In this document: positions 57,256 through 64,000 of the stretch, piece by piece | Position numbering within the stretch: position 1 is the first letter of the stretch | Layout of the letters: every line of letters starts with the position of its first letter | Translations under genes and position numbers: made by a program | Notes under the pieces: generated by a model | Told to the model about the DNA's origin: nothing | Databases searched by the model: none | The model's input: only the letters and a program-made list of their open reading frames with translations | Assembly (NCBI GenBank): GCA_900468625.1 | Contig: UBUL01000018.1 | Location: 1-64,000, forward strand | Reading direction: 5' to 3' | Length of the DNA stretch: 64,000 nucleotides | DNA from: Hyphomicrobiales bacterium | Lineage (GTDB): Bacteria > Pseudomonadota > Alphaproteobacteria > Rhizobiales > Rhizobiaceae

Positions 57256-58291
57256 GCCCACTCCCCGCAGGAACACCCCGAACGTCAGGACCGCGCAGCC
57301 ACGGCAACCGCCCGCGGCACCGGCGGAGCGAAAGCGTCCGGAGATGCGCGTGCGCCCTACGGGACCGATCGTGCCCTCCTCCAACATTCAGGGCAATGCG
57401 CTGATCGTCGTCATCGCCATCATGGCCTTTCTCGCCTGCCTGACGCTCGGCGCGGTCAGCATGGTGCGCTCGACGGCGGCGAGCTGGGAAAGCCAGATTT
57501 CCCGCGAGATCACCATCCAGATCAAGCCGGACGACAATCTCGACATGGAAAAGGCGCTCGTCAGCGCACGCGATATCGCAATGGGCTTCGTCGGCACCAA
57601 GTCCGGCCAGATCGTCGACGAGGCGGCGACCGCGCGCCTGCTCGAGCCTTGGCTCGGCGCCGGCCTCGACATCAAGGAACTGCCCGTCCCGCGTCTCGTC
57701 ATCATCACCATCGACGAAACCCATCCGCCTGACTTCGAGGCGATGCGCAGCCTGCTCAAGGCGCAGATCCCGCAGGCGAGCCTGGACGACCATCGCACCT
57801 GGGTCGACCGGCTCGTGTCGATGGCGCATACCACGGTTCTCATCGGCACCGGCGTCCTTTTGCTGGTCTTTACCGCCATGGTCCTGACCGTGGTCTTCGC
57901 CACGCGCGGCGCGCTGTCGGGCAATCGCCATATCGTCGAGGTGCTGCATTTCGTCGGGGCCGAAGGCACCTTCGTTGCCAATGAATTTCAGAAGCATTTC
58001 CTGAAGATCAGCCTCAAAGGATCGGCAGCCGGCAGCGCACTTGCCGCCCTGTTCTTCGCGATAGCCGGCATCCTGCAAAGCCATACGATCGCCACGCCGC
58101 AGACTGACCAGGCGACCGCGCTTTTCGGAACCTTCTCGGTCGGCGCTCTTGGCTATGTCGGCATTCTCGCCACCATGATCGTCATCGCAATGCTGACGAC
58201 GCTGACGGCTCGCTTCACCGTCATGCGCACGATCTACGAGATCGATTTGATCCGTTCCGACCCCGGAAGGACGGAAAGTGTACAGAATTGA
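57248..58291 (+). CDS. ftsX: Cell division protein FtsX
   Basis: Membrane partner of FtsE, 347 residues. A proline/arginine-rich cytoplasmic N-terminus (about 45 residues) precedes four hydrophobic segments: ALIVVIAIMAFLACLTLGA, then a periplasmic domain of about 120 residues, TVLIGTGVLLLVFTAMVLTV, AALFFAIAGILQ and GILATMIVIAMLTTLTA. This topology fits FtsX. It overlaps ftsE and is followed 69 bases later by a YdcF gene. Confidence 0.93.
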   Translation: MTEPTPRRNTPNVRTAQPRQPPAAPAERKRPEMRVRPTGPIVPSSNIQGNALIVVIAIMAFLACLTLGAVSMVRSTAASWESQISREITIQIKPDDNLDMEKALVSARDIAMGFVGTKSGQIVDEAATARLLEPWLGAGLDIKELPVPRLVIITIDETHPPDFEAMRSLLKAQIPQASLDDHRTWVDRLVSMAHTTVLIGTGVLLLVFTAMVLTVVFATRGALSGNRHIVEVLHFVGAEGTFVANEFQKHFLKISLKGSAAGSALAALFFAIAGILQSHTIATPQTDQATALFGTFSVGALGYVGILATMIVIAMLTTLTARFTVMRTIYEIDLIRSDPGRTESVQN

Positions 58292-58360
58292 CGCCGTAGC
58301 GATGTTTTTTTACCGTCCGGCAACCCGTTCCTTGCCGCAATTGGCGTATAGTAGCGAATC

Positions 58361-59083
58361 ATGAGTATGGACCTGACGACTCGCAAGACCGTGAGTTCGC
58401 AGCCGTTGCGGGAGCACTCCCGCAGCGACAGGCCCGTGCGGCGCAGCCTGTTCCGGCGTCTTCTGCGCTGGGGCGGCTTCGCCTTCATCTTCCTCGTCGC
58501 CATCGTCTTCGGCGGCTTCCTGCATTTTGCCGATTCGATCACCACGCTGAGGCCGCCGGCGGATCCGAAGGCCGACGCCATCGTCGTGCTGACGGGCGGC
58601 TATCAGCGGATCGACCAGGCGGTGGAGCTGCTGCGCACGGGCGCCGGCAACCGCCTGCTGATATCGGGCGCGCATCCGACCACCACGCCGACGCAGATCC
58701 GCAAGTTGACGCAGAGTTCCGCCAGCCTGTTCAGTTGCTGTGTCGACATCGGTTACGACGCGCTCGATACGATCGGAAATGCCCGCGAAGCGGCAAAATG
58801 GATCCACGCCAGGGGCTATAAGAGCGTTCTCGTGGTGACGAACAATTACCACATGCCACGCAGCCTCGCGGAATTGAAATATGTCGATCCCTCGACCGAT
58901 TTCATTCCTTACCCGGTCGTCAATTCCGACCTGAAGAGCAAGAACTGGTTCACGGATCCGAATGCATTGCGCACGATGATCTCCGAATACGGGAAGGTCC
59001 TCCTCGCCGGCGCCCGTAACCTGACCGGCCTGGGGCGTCCAATAGGCCTGCGCTCGCGGCAGCCGGTCGAGGACGACGACTGA
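58361..59083 (+). CDS. YdcF family protein (DUF218)
   Basis: A 240-residue protein with one N-terminal membrane segment (FAFIFLVAIVFGGFLHFAD) and a DUF218 domain: AIVVLTGGYQRIDQAVELL, LLISGAHPTT and VLVVTNNYHMPRS. Relatives include SanA and ElyC, which act in envelope integrity. It lies downstream of ftsX and upstream of plsC on the same strand. This ftsEX-ydcF-plsC order is known from other rhizobia. Biochemical role unproven. Confidence 0.87.
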   Translation: MSMDLTTRKTVSSQPLREHSRSDRPVRRSLFRRLLRWGGFAFIFLVAIVFGGFLHFADSITTLRPPADPKADAIVVLTGGYQRIDQAVELLRTGAGNRLLISGAHPTTTPTQIRKLTQSSASLFSCCVDIGYDALDTIGNAREAAKWIHARGYKSVLVVTNNYHMPRSLAELKYVDPSTDFIPYPVVNSDLKSKNWFTDPNALRTMISEYGKVLLAGARNLTGLGRPIGLRSRQPVEDDD

Positions 59084-59272
59084 GGCTCGCAGCGTCAAAC
59101 CGCGCGGCGGTTTTGCATGACATCGAAGGCTTCAAGCGCAAAGAGCGCATCTCGGAGGGACAACGCGCCTCAAGACGCGAAAACCAGGCACGCACCGACT
59201 TTTTATTGACGCCGTAATCGTGTAGGCAAACCCTTGTATGCTGGCGCAAGCCGGTGCATTGGAAAAGCCTCG

Positions 59273-60076
59273 ATGATTATCCTGCGTTCGATCCTGTTCA
59301 ACACAGTCTTCTATGCCAATCTGATCATTCGCATGATCGTGTTGACGCCGGTCTATTTCCTGATGCCGCGCAAGGCCGCCTATGCGATCCCGAAGGCATG
59401 GGCGAAATCCAGCACTTGGCTGATGGAGAAGATCGTCGGCACCACCTTCGAGATCGAAGGCCTGGAGAATATCCCCAAAGGCAGCTTCATCTTCGCGCCC
59501 AAGCATCAATCCTTCTGGGATACGTTTGCGCTGCTGCCGTATCTCGACGATCCGGTCTATATCCTGAAGCGCGAGCTGATGTGGATTCCGTTGTTCGGCT
59601 GGTATGCCGGCAAGCAGCGCATGATCCCGGTGGACCGCAGCGCGCGCGGCAAGGTCATGTTCGACGTTCTGAAGCGCACCCGGGAAGAACTTGCCACGGG
59701 CCGCCAGCTCATCATCTATCCGGAAGGCACCCGCCGCCCGCCGGGCGCAGAGCCGGTCTATAAATACGGCATCGCCCGCATGTATCGCGACCTCGGAATT
59801 CCCGTCGTCGCCGTTGCCATGCATCCCGGCCTCTTCTGGCCGCGCCGCACGTTCCGCAAATATCCCGGCCATATCAAGGTGCGCATCCTGCCGCCGATCG
59901 AGGCCGGCATGGATCCCGATGCCTTCTTCGCGCGGCTGATCGAGGAAACGGAAAAGGCGAGCGACGAACTGCTCGTCGAGACCGTCGCCGAAAACCCGCA
60001 TCTGCCGCTTCCGCCGACCGCAGTCCGGCGTCTGGCCGAAATCAGCAAGGCGAAGCCCGTCACCGCCGCGGTTTGA
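59273..60076 (+). CDS. plsC: 1-acyl-sn-glycerol-3-phosphate acyltransferase
   Basis: Second acylation step in phospholipid synthesis, making phosphatidic acid from lysophosphatidic acid. The 267-residue product has a hydrophobic N-terminus (IIRMIVLTPVYFLM), the catalytic HQSFWD (HX4D) and the substrate motif YPEGTRRPPG. The start ATG 59273 has GGAAAA eight bases upstream. It follows the YdcF gene by 189 bases and ends 27 bases from the convergent ChaC gene. Confidence 0.93.
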   Translation: MIILRSILFNTVFYANLIIRMIVLTPVYFLMPRKAAYAIPKAWAKSSTWLMEKIVGTTFEIEGLENIPKGSFIFAPKHQSFWDTFALLPYLDDPVYILKRELMWIPLFGWYAGKQRMIPVDRSARGKVMFDVLKRTREELATGRQLIIYPEGTRRPPGAEPVYKYGIARMYRDLGIPVVAVAMHPGLFWPRRTFRKYPGHIKVRILPPIEAGMDPDAFFARLIEETEKASDELLVETVAENPHLPLPPTAVRRLAEISKAKPVTAAV

Positions 60077-60103
60077 GCGAACCCTCCGTGCTGGGCGACA
60101 GGC

Positions 60104-60637
60104 TCATGATGCCTTTCGCATCCGCTTCACCTCGCCGGCGACCTGCTCGAGCCAGTGATCGCGGATGCCCATATCGCGCAGATGCGTCAGCGTATTGAAG
60201 AGATACGCATCGTTCGGACCGGAGCGCCCGCTGGCTCCCTCCACCACATGGGCCGCCTCGACCGCATCCAGCGAGCCGGCATATTGCCGGTGATTGCGAT
60301 CGACGACATAGGCGACTGCGGTCACGCGCCTTCCGTCGGCCAGACGGATGGGGAGTGTCTTTTCGAGGTAGACATTGGTGACGAGTTCGCGCTCGCGCAA
60401 ATAGGCCAGCACCTCCTCCCAGATGGGAGCCGCAACGCGAAAGGCCATGCCGCGGCAGGAACCGCCGCGATCGAGGCCAAGAACCAGGCCGGGGTTCTCC
60501 TCCGTGCCGCGATGAACCCAGGAACGGACGCAAAGCGAGCGGCGATAGCCGAAAATCAGGGCCTCGGCCCTTTCGTCATGACCGAAGCCCGGATTCCACA
60601 TAAGCGATCCGTAGCCAAACACCCAAAATTCGTCCAT
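60104..60637 (-). CDS. Gamma-glutamylcyclotransferase (ChaC family)
   Basis: Degrades glutathione to 5-oxoproline and Cys-Gly. The 177-residue product has FGYGSLMWNPGF, the ChaC substrate-binding N-terminus, and FRVAAPIWEEVLAYLREREL, with VEAAHVVEGASGRSGPN in the C-terminal part. MDEFWVFGYGSL (start 60637) is the canonical N-terminus, although an upstream in-frame ATG near 60676 would add 13 residues; neither has a clear ribosome site. It is divergent from the DUF2125 gene. Confidence 0.9.
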   Translation of the reverse strand: MDEFWVFGYGSLMWNPGFGHDERAEALIFGYRRSLCVRSWVHRGTEENPGLVLGLDRGGSCRGMAFRVAAPIWEEVLAYLRERELVTNVYLEKTLPIRLADGRRVTAVAYVVDRNHRQYAGSLDAVEAAHVVEGASGRSGPNDAYLFNTLTHLRDMGIRDHWLEQVAGEVKRMRKAS

Positions 60638-60687
60638 ATCCAACGCCAAATCACTGTGAAGCTTCAGTCCAACCATTGGAGAACAAC

Positions 60688-61701
60688 ATGGCAGCGTCAA
60701 GCCAGAGCGTAACGACCGGTCGAGGCAAACGTCCGTGGCTCATTCTTCTTGGGCTGATAGTGGTCCTGGCGGGTCTGTACACCGGCGGATGGTACTACGC
60801 GACCAGTTTCGTCAGGACCAACGTCCTGAAGGCGCTCGGCCAGCAGAACAGCGCCGGCATTGCCGGCAAATGCGGGAACATGGCCTTCAACGGCTTTCCC
60901 TTCTCCATCGGCCTGACCTGCGACACCGTGACGGTCGACAACCAGACGCGGGGTGTCTCCACCAATTTCGACGGGCTCAGCGCTTCCGCACCGGTCTTCC
61001 AGCCCAACCATGTGAGCTGGAGCCTGAAATCTCCCGCCAAATTGCAGACGACCGAGGGCCTGACCGTATCGGCCGAATGGGCCGACCTGCAATCGAGCCT
61101 CGTTGCCAAGGGCCGCGGCGTCGCACAGACCCAGACTGTCATCGAAGGGCTGAAAGCCGGCATCGCCTCCTCCGTCACCGGCCAGAGCGTCGATGTCACC
61201 GCTGCCCATACGGAGATGCATGCCAGCCAGAACGGCAGCGATCTCGATTTCGCCATCGGCGTCGAAAACGCCAATGCCGTGATCAAGGATTTTCCGCAGA
61301 CCCTGCCGACCGCTTCGACCAGCGCCAACGTGACGCTGTCAGGCAAGGCCGGTCTGCTCGACGGCAGCGACCGCGAAGGGCTTCGCGGCGCCGCGGGCGT
61401 GCTGCATCAAGCCGTCATCGATATTGGCGACGGCCGCATCATGACGCTTTCCGGCCCCTTCAATTTCGACGATGAGGGTTTTCTGTCCGGCCAGTTCAAG
61501 CTGGAAATCAACCAGATCGGGCCTTGGGGCGATAGCCTGACCGCCACGCTTCCCGCCGCCAAGAGCATCATCAATACAGCCACCAAGATGCTGAAGGCGC
61601 TTGCCAATGGCGGCGACAAGGTCTCTGTCCCGCTGACCGCCGATCGCGGCCGCCTTTCGCTGAGCGGCTTCATCCCGCTCGGCAAGATCCCACCGATCTG
61701 A
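60688..61701 (+). CDS. DUF2125 domain-containing protein
   Basis: Membrane-anchored protein of 337 residues. A basic N-terminus and one hydrophobic segment (LILLGLIVVLAGLYTGGWYYA) are followed by a periplasmic, beta-rich domain with MAFNGFPFSIGLTCD, which is DUF2125 as found in alphaproteobacteria. The start ATG 60688 has GGAG eight bases upstream. It lies alone between the ChaC and tyrC genes, and a CCTTCTCCCC-type repeat follows its stop. Function unknown. Confidence 0.87.
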   Translation: MAASSQSVTTGRGKRPWLILLGLIVVLAGLYTGGWYYATSFVRTNVLKALGQQNSAGIAGKCGNMAFNGFPFSIGLTCDTVTVDNQTRGVSTNFDGLSASAPVFQPNHVSWSLKSPAKLQTTEGLTVSAEWADLQSSLVAKGRGVAQTQTVIEGLKAGIASSVTGQSVDVTAAHTEMHASQNGSDLDFAIGVENANAVIKDFPQTLPTASTSANVTLSGKAGLLDGSDREGLRGAAGVLHQAVIDIGDGRIMTLSGPFNFDDEGFLSGQFKLEINQIGPWGDSLTATLPAAKSIINTATKMLKALANGGDKVSVPLTADRGRLSLSGFIPLGKIPPI

Positions 61702-61736
61702 GAGCCTGAAACCGTCGCCACGGCCGCGTCACAAAC

Positions 61737-61785
61737 ACCCCTCATCCGCCCTTTCAGGCACCTTCTCCCCGAGGGGAGGAGGCAG
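61737..61785. repeat. CCTTCTCCCC-type palindromic repeat
   Basis: CCCCTCATCCGCCCTTTCAG then the hairpin core CCTTCTCCCCGAGGGGAGGA (61761-61780, then GG). Same element as at 33652 and 47603. It lies between the convergent DUF2125 and tyrC genes. Confidence 0.75.
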
Positions 61786-61793
61786 AAAGGCGG

Positions 61794-62723
61794 CTATTCC
61801 TTCACATCCAGCGCGTGACGGCCGAAGTCGGGCACGTCGACATCCTGGCCGGCTTCGACGATCGAGCGGCGGATGGCGCGCGTACGGGTGAAAAGGTCGA
61901 AAATCTTGTCCCCGTCACCCCAGCGGATGGCACGCTGCAGCGATGCCAGATCCTCCGAGAAGCGCGACAGCATTTCCAGAATGGCATCGCGGTTATGCAG
62001 GCAGACATCGCGCCACATGGTCGGATCGGACGCGGCAAGGCGGGTGAAGTCGCGGAAACCGGAGGCCGAATATTTGATGACTTCCGACTCGGTCACCGTT
62101 TCCAGATCGTCGGCGGTGCCGACGATGTTGTAGGCGATCAGATGCGGCAGATGCGAGACGATCGCCAGCACCTTGTCGTGATGCTCCGGATCCATCTCGT
62201 CGACACGGGAGCCCAAGGTCTCCCAGAAGCCGCGGAGCGTCTTGATCGCGGCCTCGTCGGTGCCCGGAACGGGCGTGAAAATGCACCAGCGTCCCTTGAA
62301 CAGCCCCGGAAAACCAGCATCCGGGCCGGATTTCTCTGTGCCTGCCAATGGATGGCCAGGGATGAAATGCACGTTGGGCGGCATATGCGGCTGCATCTGC
62401 GCGATGACCGACGCCTTGGTCGAGCCGACATCGGTGACGATGGCGCCCGGCTTCAGATGCGCGGCGATTTCCTTGGCGACGCTCTCCGAGGCTCCCACAG
62501 GCACGGAAACGATGACGAGATCGGCGCCTTTCACTGCTTCGGCTGAAGACGGCGTATAACGGTCACCGAGCTTCAGCTCTTCGGCACGTTTCAGCGTCTC
62601 GGCACTGCGCGTCGAGATCACCACTTCCTTGGCAAGGCCGAGGCGCTTGATATCGTGGGCGATGGAGGAGCCGATCAGGCCGATGCCGATCAGCGCGATG
62701 CGGTCGAACTGGATGTTGCTCAT
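61794..62723 (-). CDS. tyrC: Prephenate/arogenate dehydrogenase
   Basis: Oxidises prephenate or arogenate with NAD(P) towards tyrosine. The 309-residue product has the Rossmann motif [22 protein letters not shown], the active-site [11 protein letters not shown] and [14 protein letters not shown]. Cyclohexadienyl dehydrogenase (TyrC) is the usual name in rhizobia, but substrate choice is not readable. Its start overlaps the hisC stop by four bases (62720-62723), so hisC and tyrC are coupled. Confidence 0.93.
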   Translation of the reverse strand: MSNIQFDRIALIGIGLIGSSIAHDIKRLGLAKEVVISTRSAETLKRAEELKLGDRYTPSSAEAVKGADLVIVSVPVGASESVAKEIAAHLKPGAIVTDVGSTKASVIAQMQPHMPPNVHFIPGHPLAGTEKSGPDAGFPGLFKGRWCIFTPVPGTDEAAIKTLRGFWETLGSRVDEMDPEHHDKVLAIVSHLPHLIAYNIVGTADDLETVTESEVIKYSASGFRDFTRLAASDPTMWRDVCLHNRDAILEMLSRFSEDLASLQRAIRWGDGDKIFDLFTRTRAIRRSIVEAGQDVDVPDFGRHALDVKE

Positions 62724-63829
62724 GCCTCGCGCCCCATAAATTCGGTCAGAGCGGCGATCACGCCGAGATTGGCCTCTTCGGTGCCGATGCTCAGACGCAG
62801 CGAATTCGGGAAGCCATAGGCACGCACGGCGCGCAGGATATAGCCGCGGCTCGTCAGGAAATCATCGGCCTCCGCGGCACGCTTGCCGTCGCTGTCCGGG
62901 AAATGGATCAGGACGAAATTCGCAACCGACGGCGTCACCTTGAGGTCGAGGGCCTCGAGCGCGGCCGTCACCTTCCCGATCCAGAGCGTGTTATACGCAA
63001 CGGCCGTTTCGGTGAAGGCCTGGTCGCGAATGGCAGCCGCTCCGGCGGCGATGGCAGCCGTGTTCATGTTGAACGGGGCACGCACGCGGTTGATCGCATC
63101 GACGATATCGACCGGGGCATACATCCAGCCGATGCGAAGCGCCGCAAGGCCATAAACCTTGGAGAAGGTGCGGGTCATGACGACGTTCTGGTTTGCCGAA
63201 ACGAGTTCAAGGCCTGCCTCATAGTCGTTGCGGCGGACATATTCGGCATAGGCGGCATCGAGCACGAGGATGACGTGCTTCGGCAGGCCCGCCTGCAGGC
63301 GGCGGACCTCGCTGACTGGAACATAAGTTCCTGTTGGATTGGCGGGGTTGGCAATGAAGACCATTTTGGTCTTCTCCGTGACCGCCGCGAGGATCGCATC
63401 GACATCGACGGTGCAATCCTTTTCCTTGACGGTCACGGGCGTCGCGCCGGCCGCCATGATCTGGATCTTGTAAACCAGGAAGCCGTGCTCGGTGATGATG
63501 CCTTCGTCACCGGTGCCGAGATAGGTGTGGCAGAGCAGGCCGAGCAATTCATCGGAGCCATTGCCGCAGAGGATGTTGGCCACATTCAGCCCGTGGACAT
63601 CGGCGATCGCCTGGCGCAACTCCTTGGCCTGCCCGTCCGGATAGCGCTCCAGATGCCCGGCAGCGCCGCGGAAAGCTTCGATGGCCTTTGGGCTGGCGCC
63701 AAGCGGCGTCTCGTTGGAGGAAAGCTTGAACACGCGCGCAACGCCCGGCGCATGCTCCTTGCCCGGCACATAGGCAGCGATATCGAGAATGCCGGAACGC
63801 GGGACGGGCTTGCTCATTTCCATGCTCAT
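62720..63829 (-). CDS. hisC: Histidinol-phosphate aminotransferase
   Basis: PLP aminotransferase of about 369 residues that makes histidinol phosphate; the close link to tyrC suggests it also or mainly works on aromatic amino acids. The PLP lysine lies in [17 protein letters not shown], with [11 protein letters not shown] near the N-terminus, [12 protein letters not shown] and [12 protein letters not shown]. The start is 63829 ([10 protein letters not shown]), with AAGGT upstream; ATG 63823 or 63817 are also possible. It overlaps tyrC by four bases. Many genomes hold a second hisC copy beside the his genes. Confidence 0.92.
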   Translation of the reverse strand: MSMEMSKPVPRSGILDIAAYVPGKEHAPGVARVFKLSSNETPLGASPKAIEAFRGAAGHLERYPDGQAKELRQAIADVHGLNVANILCGNGSDELLGLLCHTYLGTGDEGIITEHGFLVYKIQIMAAGATPVTVKEKDCTVDVDAILAAVTEKTKMVFIANPANPTGTYVPVSEVRRLQAGLPKHVILVLDAAYAEYVRRNDYEAGLELVSANQNVVMTRTFSKVYGLAALRIGWMYAPVDIVDAINRVRAPFNMNTAAIAAGAAAIRDQAFTETAVAYNTLWIGKVTAALEALDLKVTPSVANFVLIHFPDSDGKRAAEADDFLTSRGYILRAVRAYGFPNSLRLSIGTEEANLGVIAALTEFMGREA

Positions 63830-63910
63830 GGGATCGACCTTGGGAAGGACCGGAAAATTCCGGTTTATGACACCCCGTCGCATTAATGCGGATTGACAAA
63901 TTTGTCGAGT

Positions 63911-63934
63911 GTGACGCTGCGGCGAAAGCGTCAC
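63911..63934 (-). terminator. Hairpin at the end of the gene entering from the right edge
   Basis: Eight-pair stem GTGACGCT/AGCGTCAC (63911-63918 with 63927-63934) with an eight-base loop. It overlaps the stop codon of the frame below. No strong T-run follows, so terminator strength is uncertain. Confidence 0.4.
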
Positions 63935-64000
63935 GCGCCATCACGCGTCGTCGGTATGCCGCGCGGCGCCAGCACCGGCACGAAGACACGGCGCGAGGCG
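63931..64000 (-). CDS. Partial C-terminus of an unidentified protein
   Basis: The minus-strand frame from the window edge to a TGA at 63933-63931 reads [20 protein letters not shown] and then GA before the stop. Composition and the hairpin at the stop suggest a real gene whose start lies outside the window. Too short to identify. Confidence 0.35.
   Translation of the reverse strand, partial: ASRRVFVPVLAPRGIPTTRDGA

Overview
The window reads as core chromosome of a Rhizobiaceae alphaproteobacterium, most likely Rhizobium in the broad sense. Support comes from high GC, dense coding with short 4-nt gene overlaps, the gene order lysC-ptsP-prfA-prmC-(DUF4167)-clpB, a CpdR regulator, a TIGR02302 protein, PduO adenosyltransferase, and several copies of the palindromic intergenic mosaic repeats (RIME-like) typical of rhizobia. 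Species cannot be fixed from sequence inspection alone. I saw no phage, insertion sequence, CRISPR array, rRNA or replication origin. One tRNA gene, tRNA-Leu(CAA), is present.

Layout. 0-12 kb: an M23 peptidase, then a leftward block with clpB (candidate heat-shock promoter), a DUF4167 protein, prmC/prfA (translation termination), ptsP (nitrogen PTS) and lysC. 12-20.5 kb: a secreted orphan, ubiG, the leftward cluster comF-grxC-nitrilase-DUF1178-DUF3291, a NDUFAF5-like methyltransferase, a Flp pilin, small membrane proteins, mutT and a GNAT. 20.5-26 kb: argJ, a periplasmic parvulin and divergent secA. 26-36.7 kb: accessory material with GST, a flippase plus GNAT pair, acyl-CoA synthetase, an unusual second signal peptidase I, aldo/keto reductase, a methyltransferase and a TetR/MFS pair with a double operator. 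36.8-38 kb: tRNA-Leu followed by a low-GC segment with a secreted orphan. 38-48 kb: YqaA-like protein, dsbB, HNH nuclease, AlkA glycosylase, gluQ, YihY, SDR, HIG1-like protein, adenosyltransferase, etfBA-hbd and tlpA. 48-64 kb: argH-lptM-lysA, TIGR02302 protein, cpdR, hpt, ftsEX, YdcF, plsC, ChaC, DUF2125, tyrC and hisC.

The genes are mostly housekeeping: amino-acid synthesis (lysC, argJ, argH, lysA, tyrC, hisC), translation termination and tRNA modification, protein secretion and envelope folding (secA, parvulin, dsbB, tlpA, lepB-like), cell division (ftsEX, CpdR) and beta-oxidation electron transfer (etfBA, hbd). Points most worth a second look are a comF gene whose 5' end is lost beside a palindromic repeat, a three-module composite repeat in front of the adenosyltransferase gene, the membrane-extended signal peptidase, the post-tRNA segment, and candidate operators for the TetR/MFS pair and etfBA.
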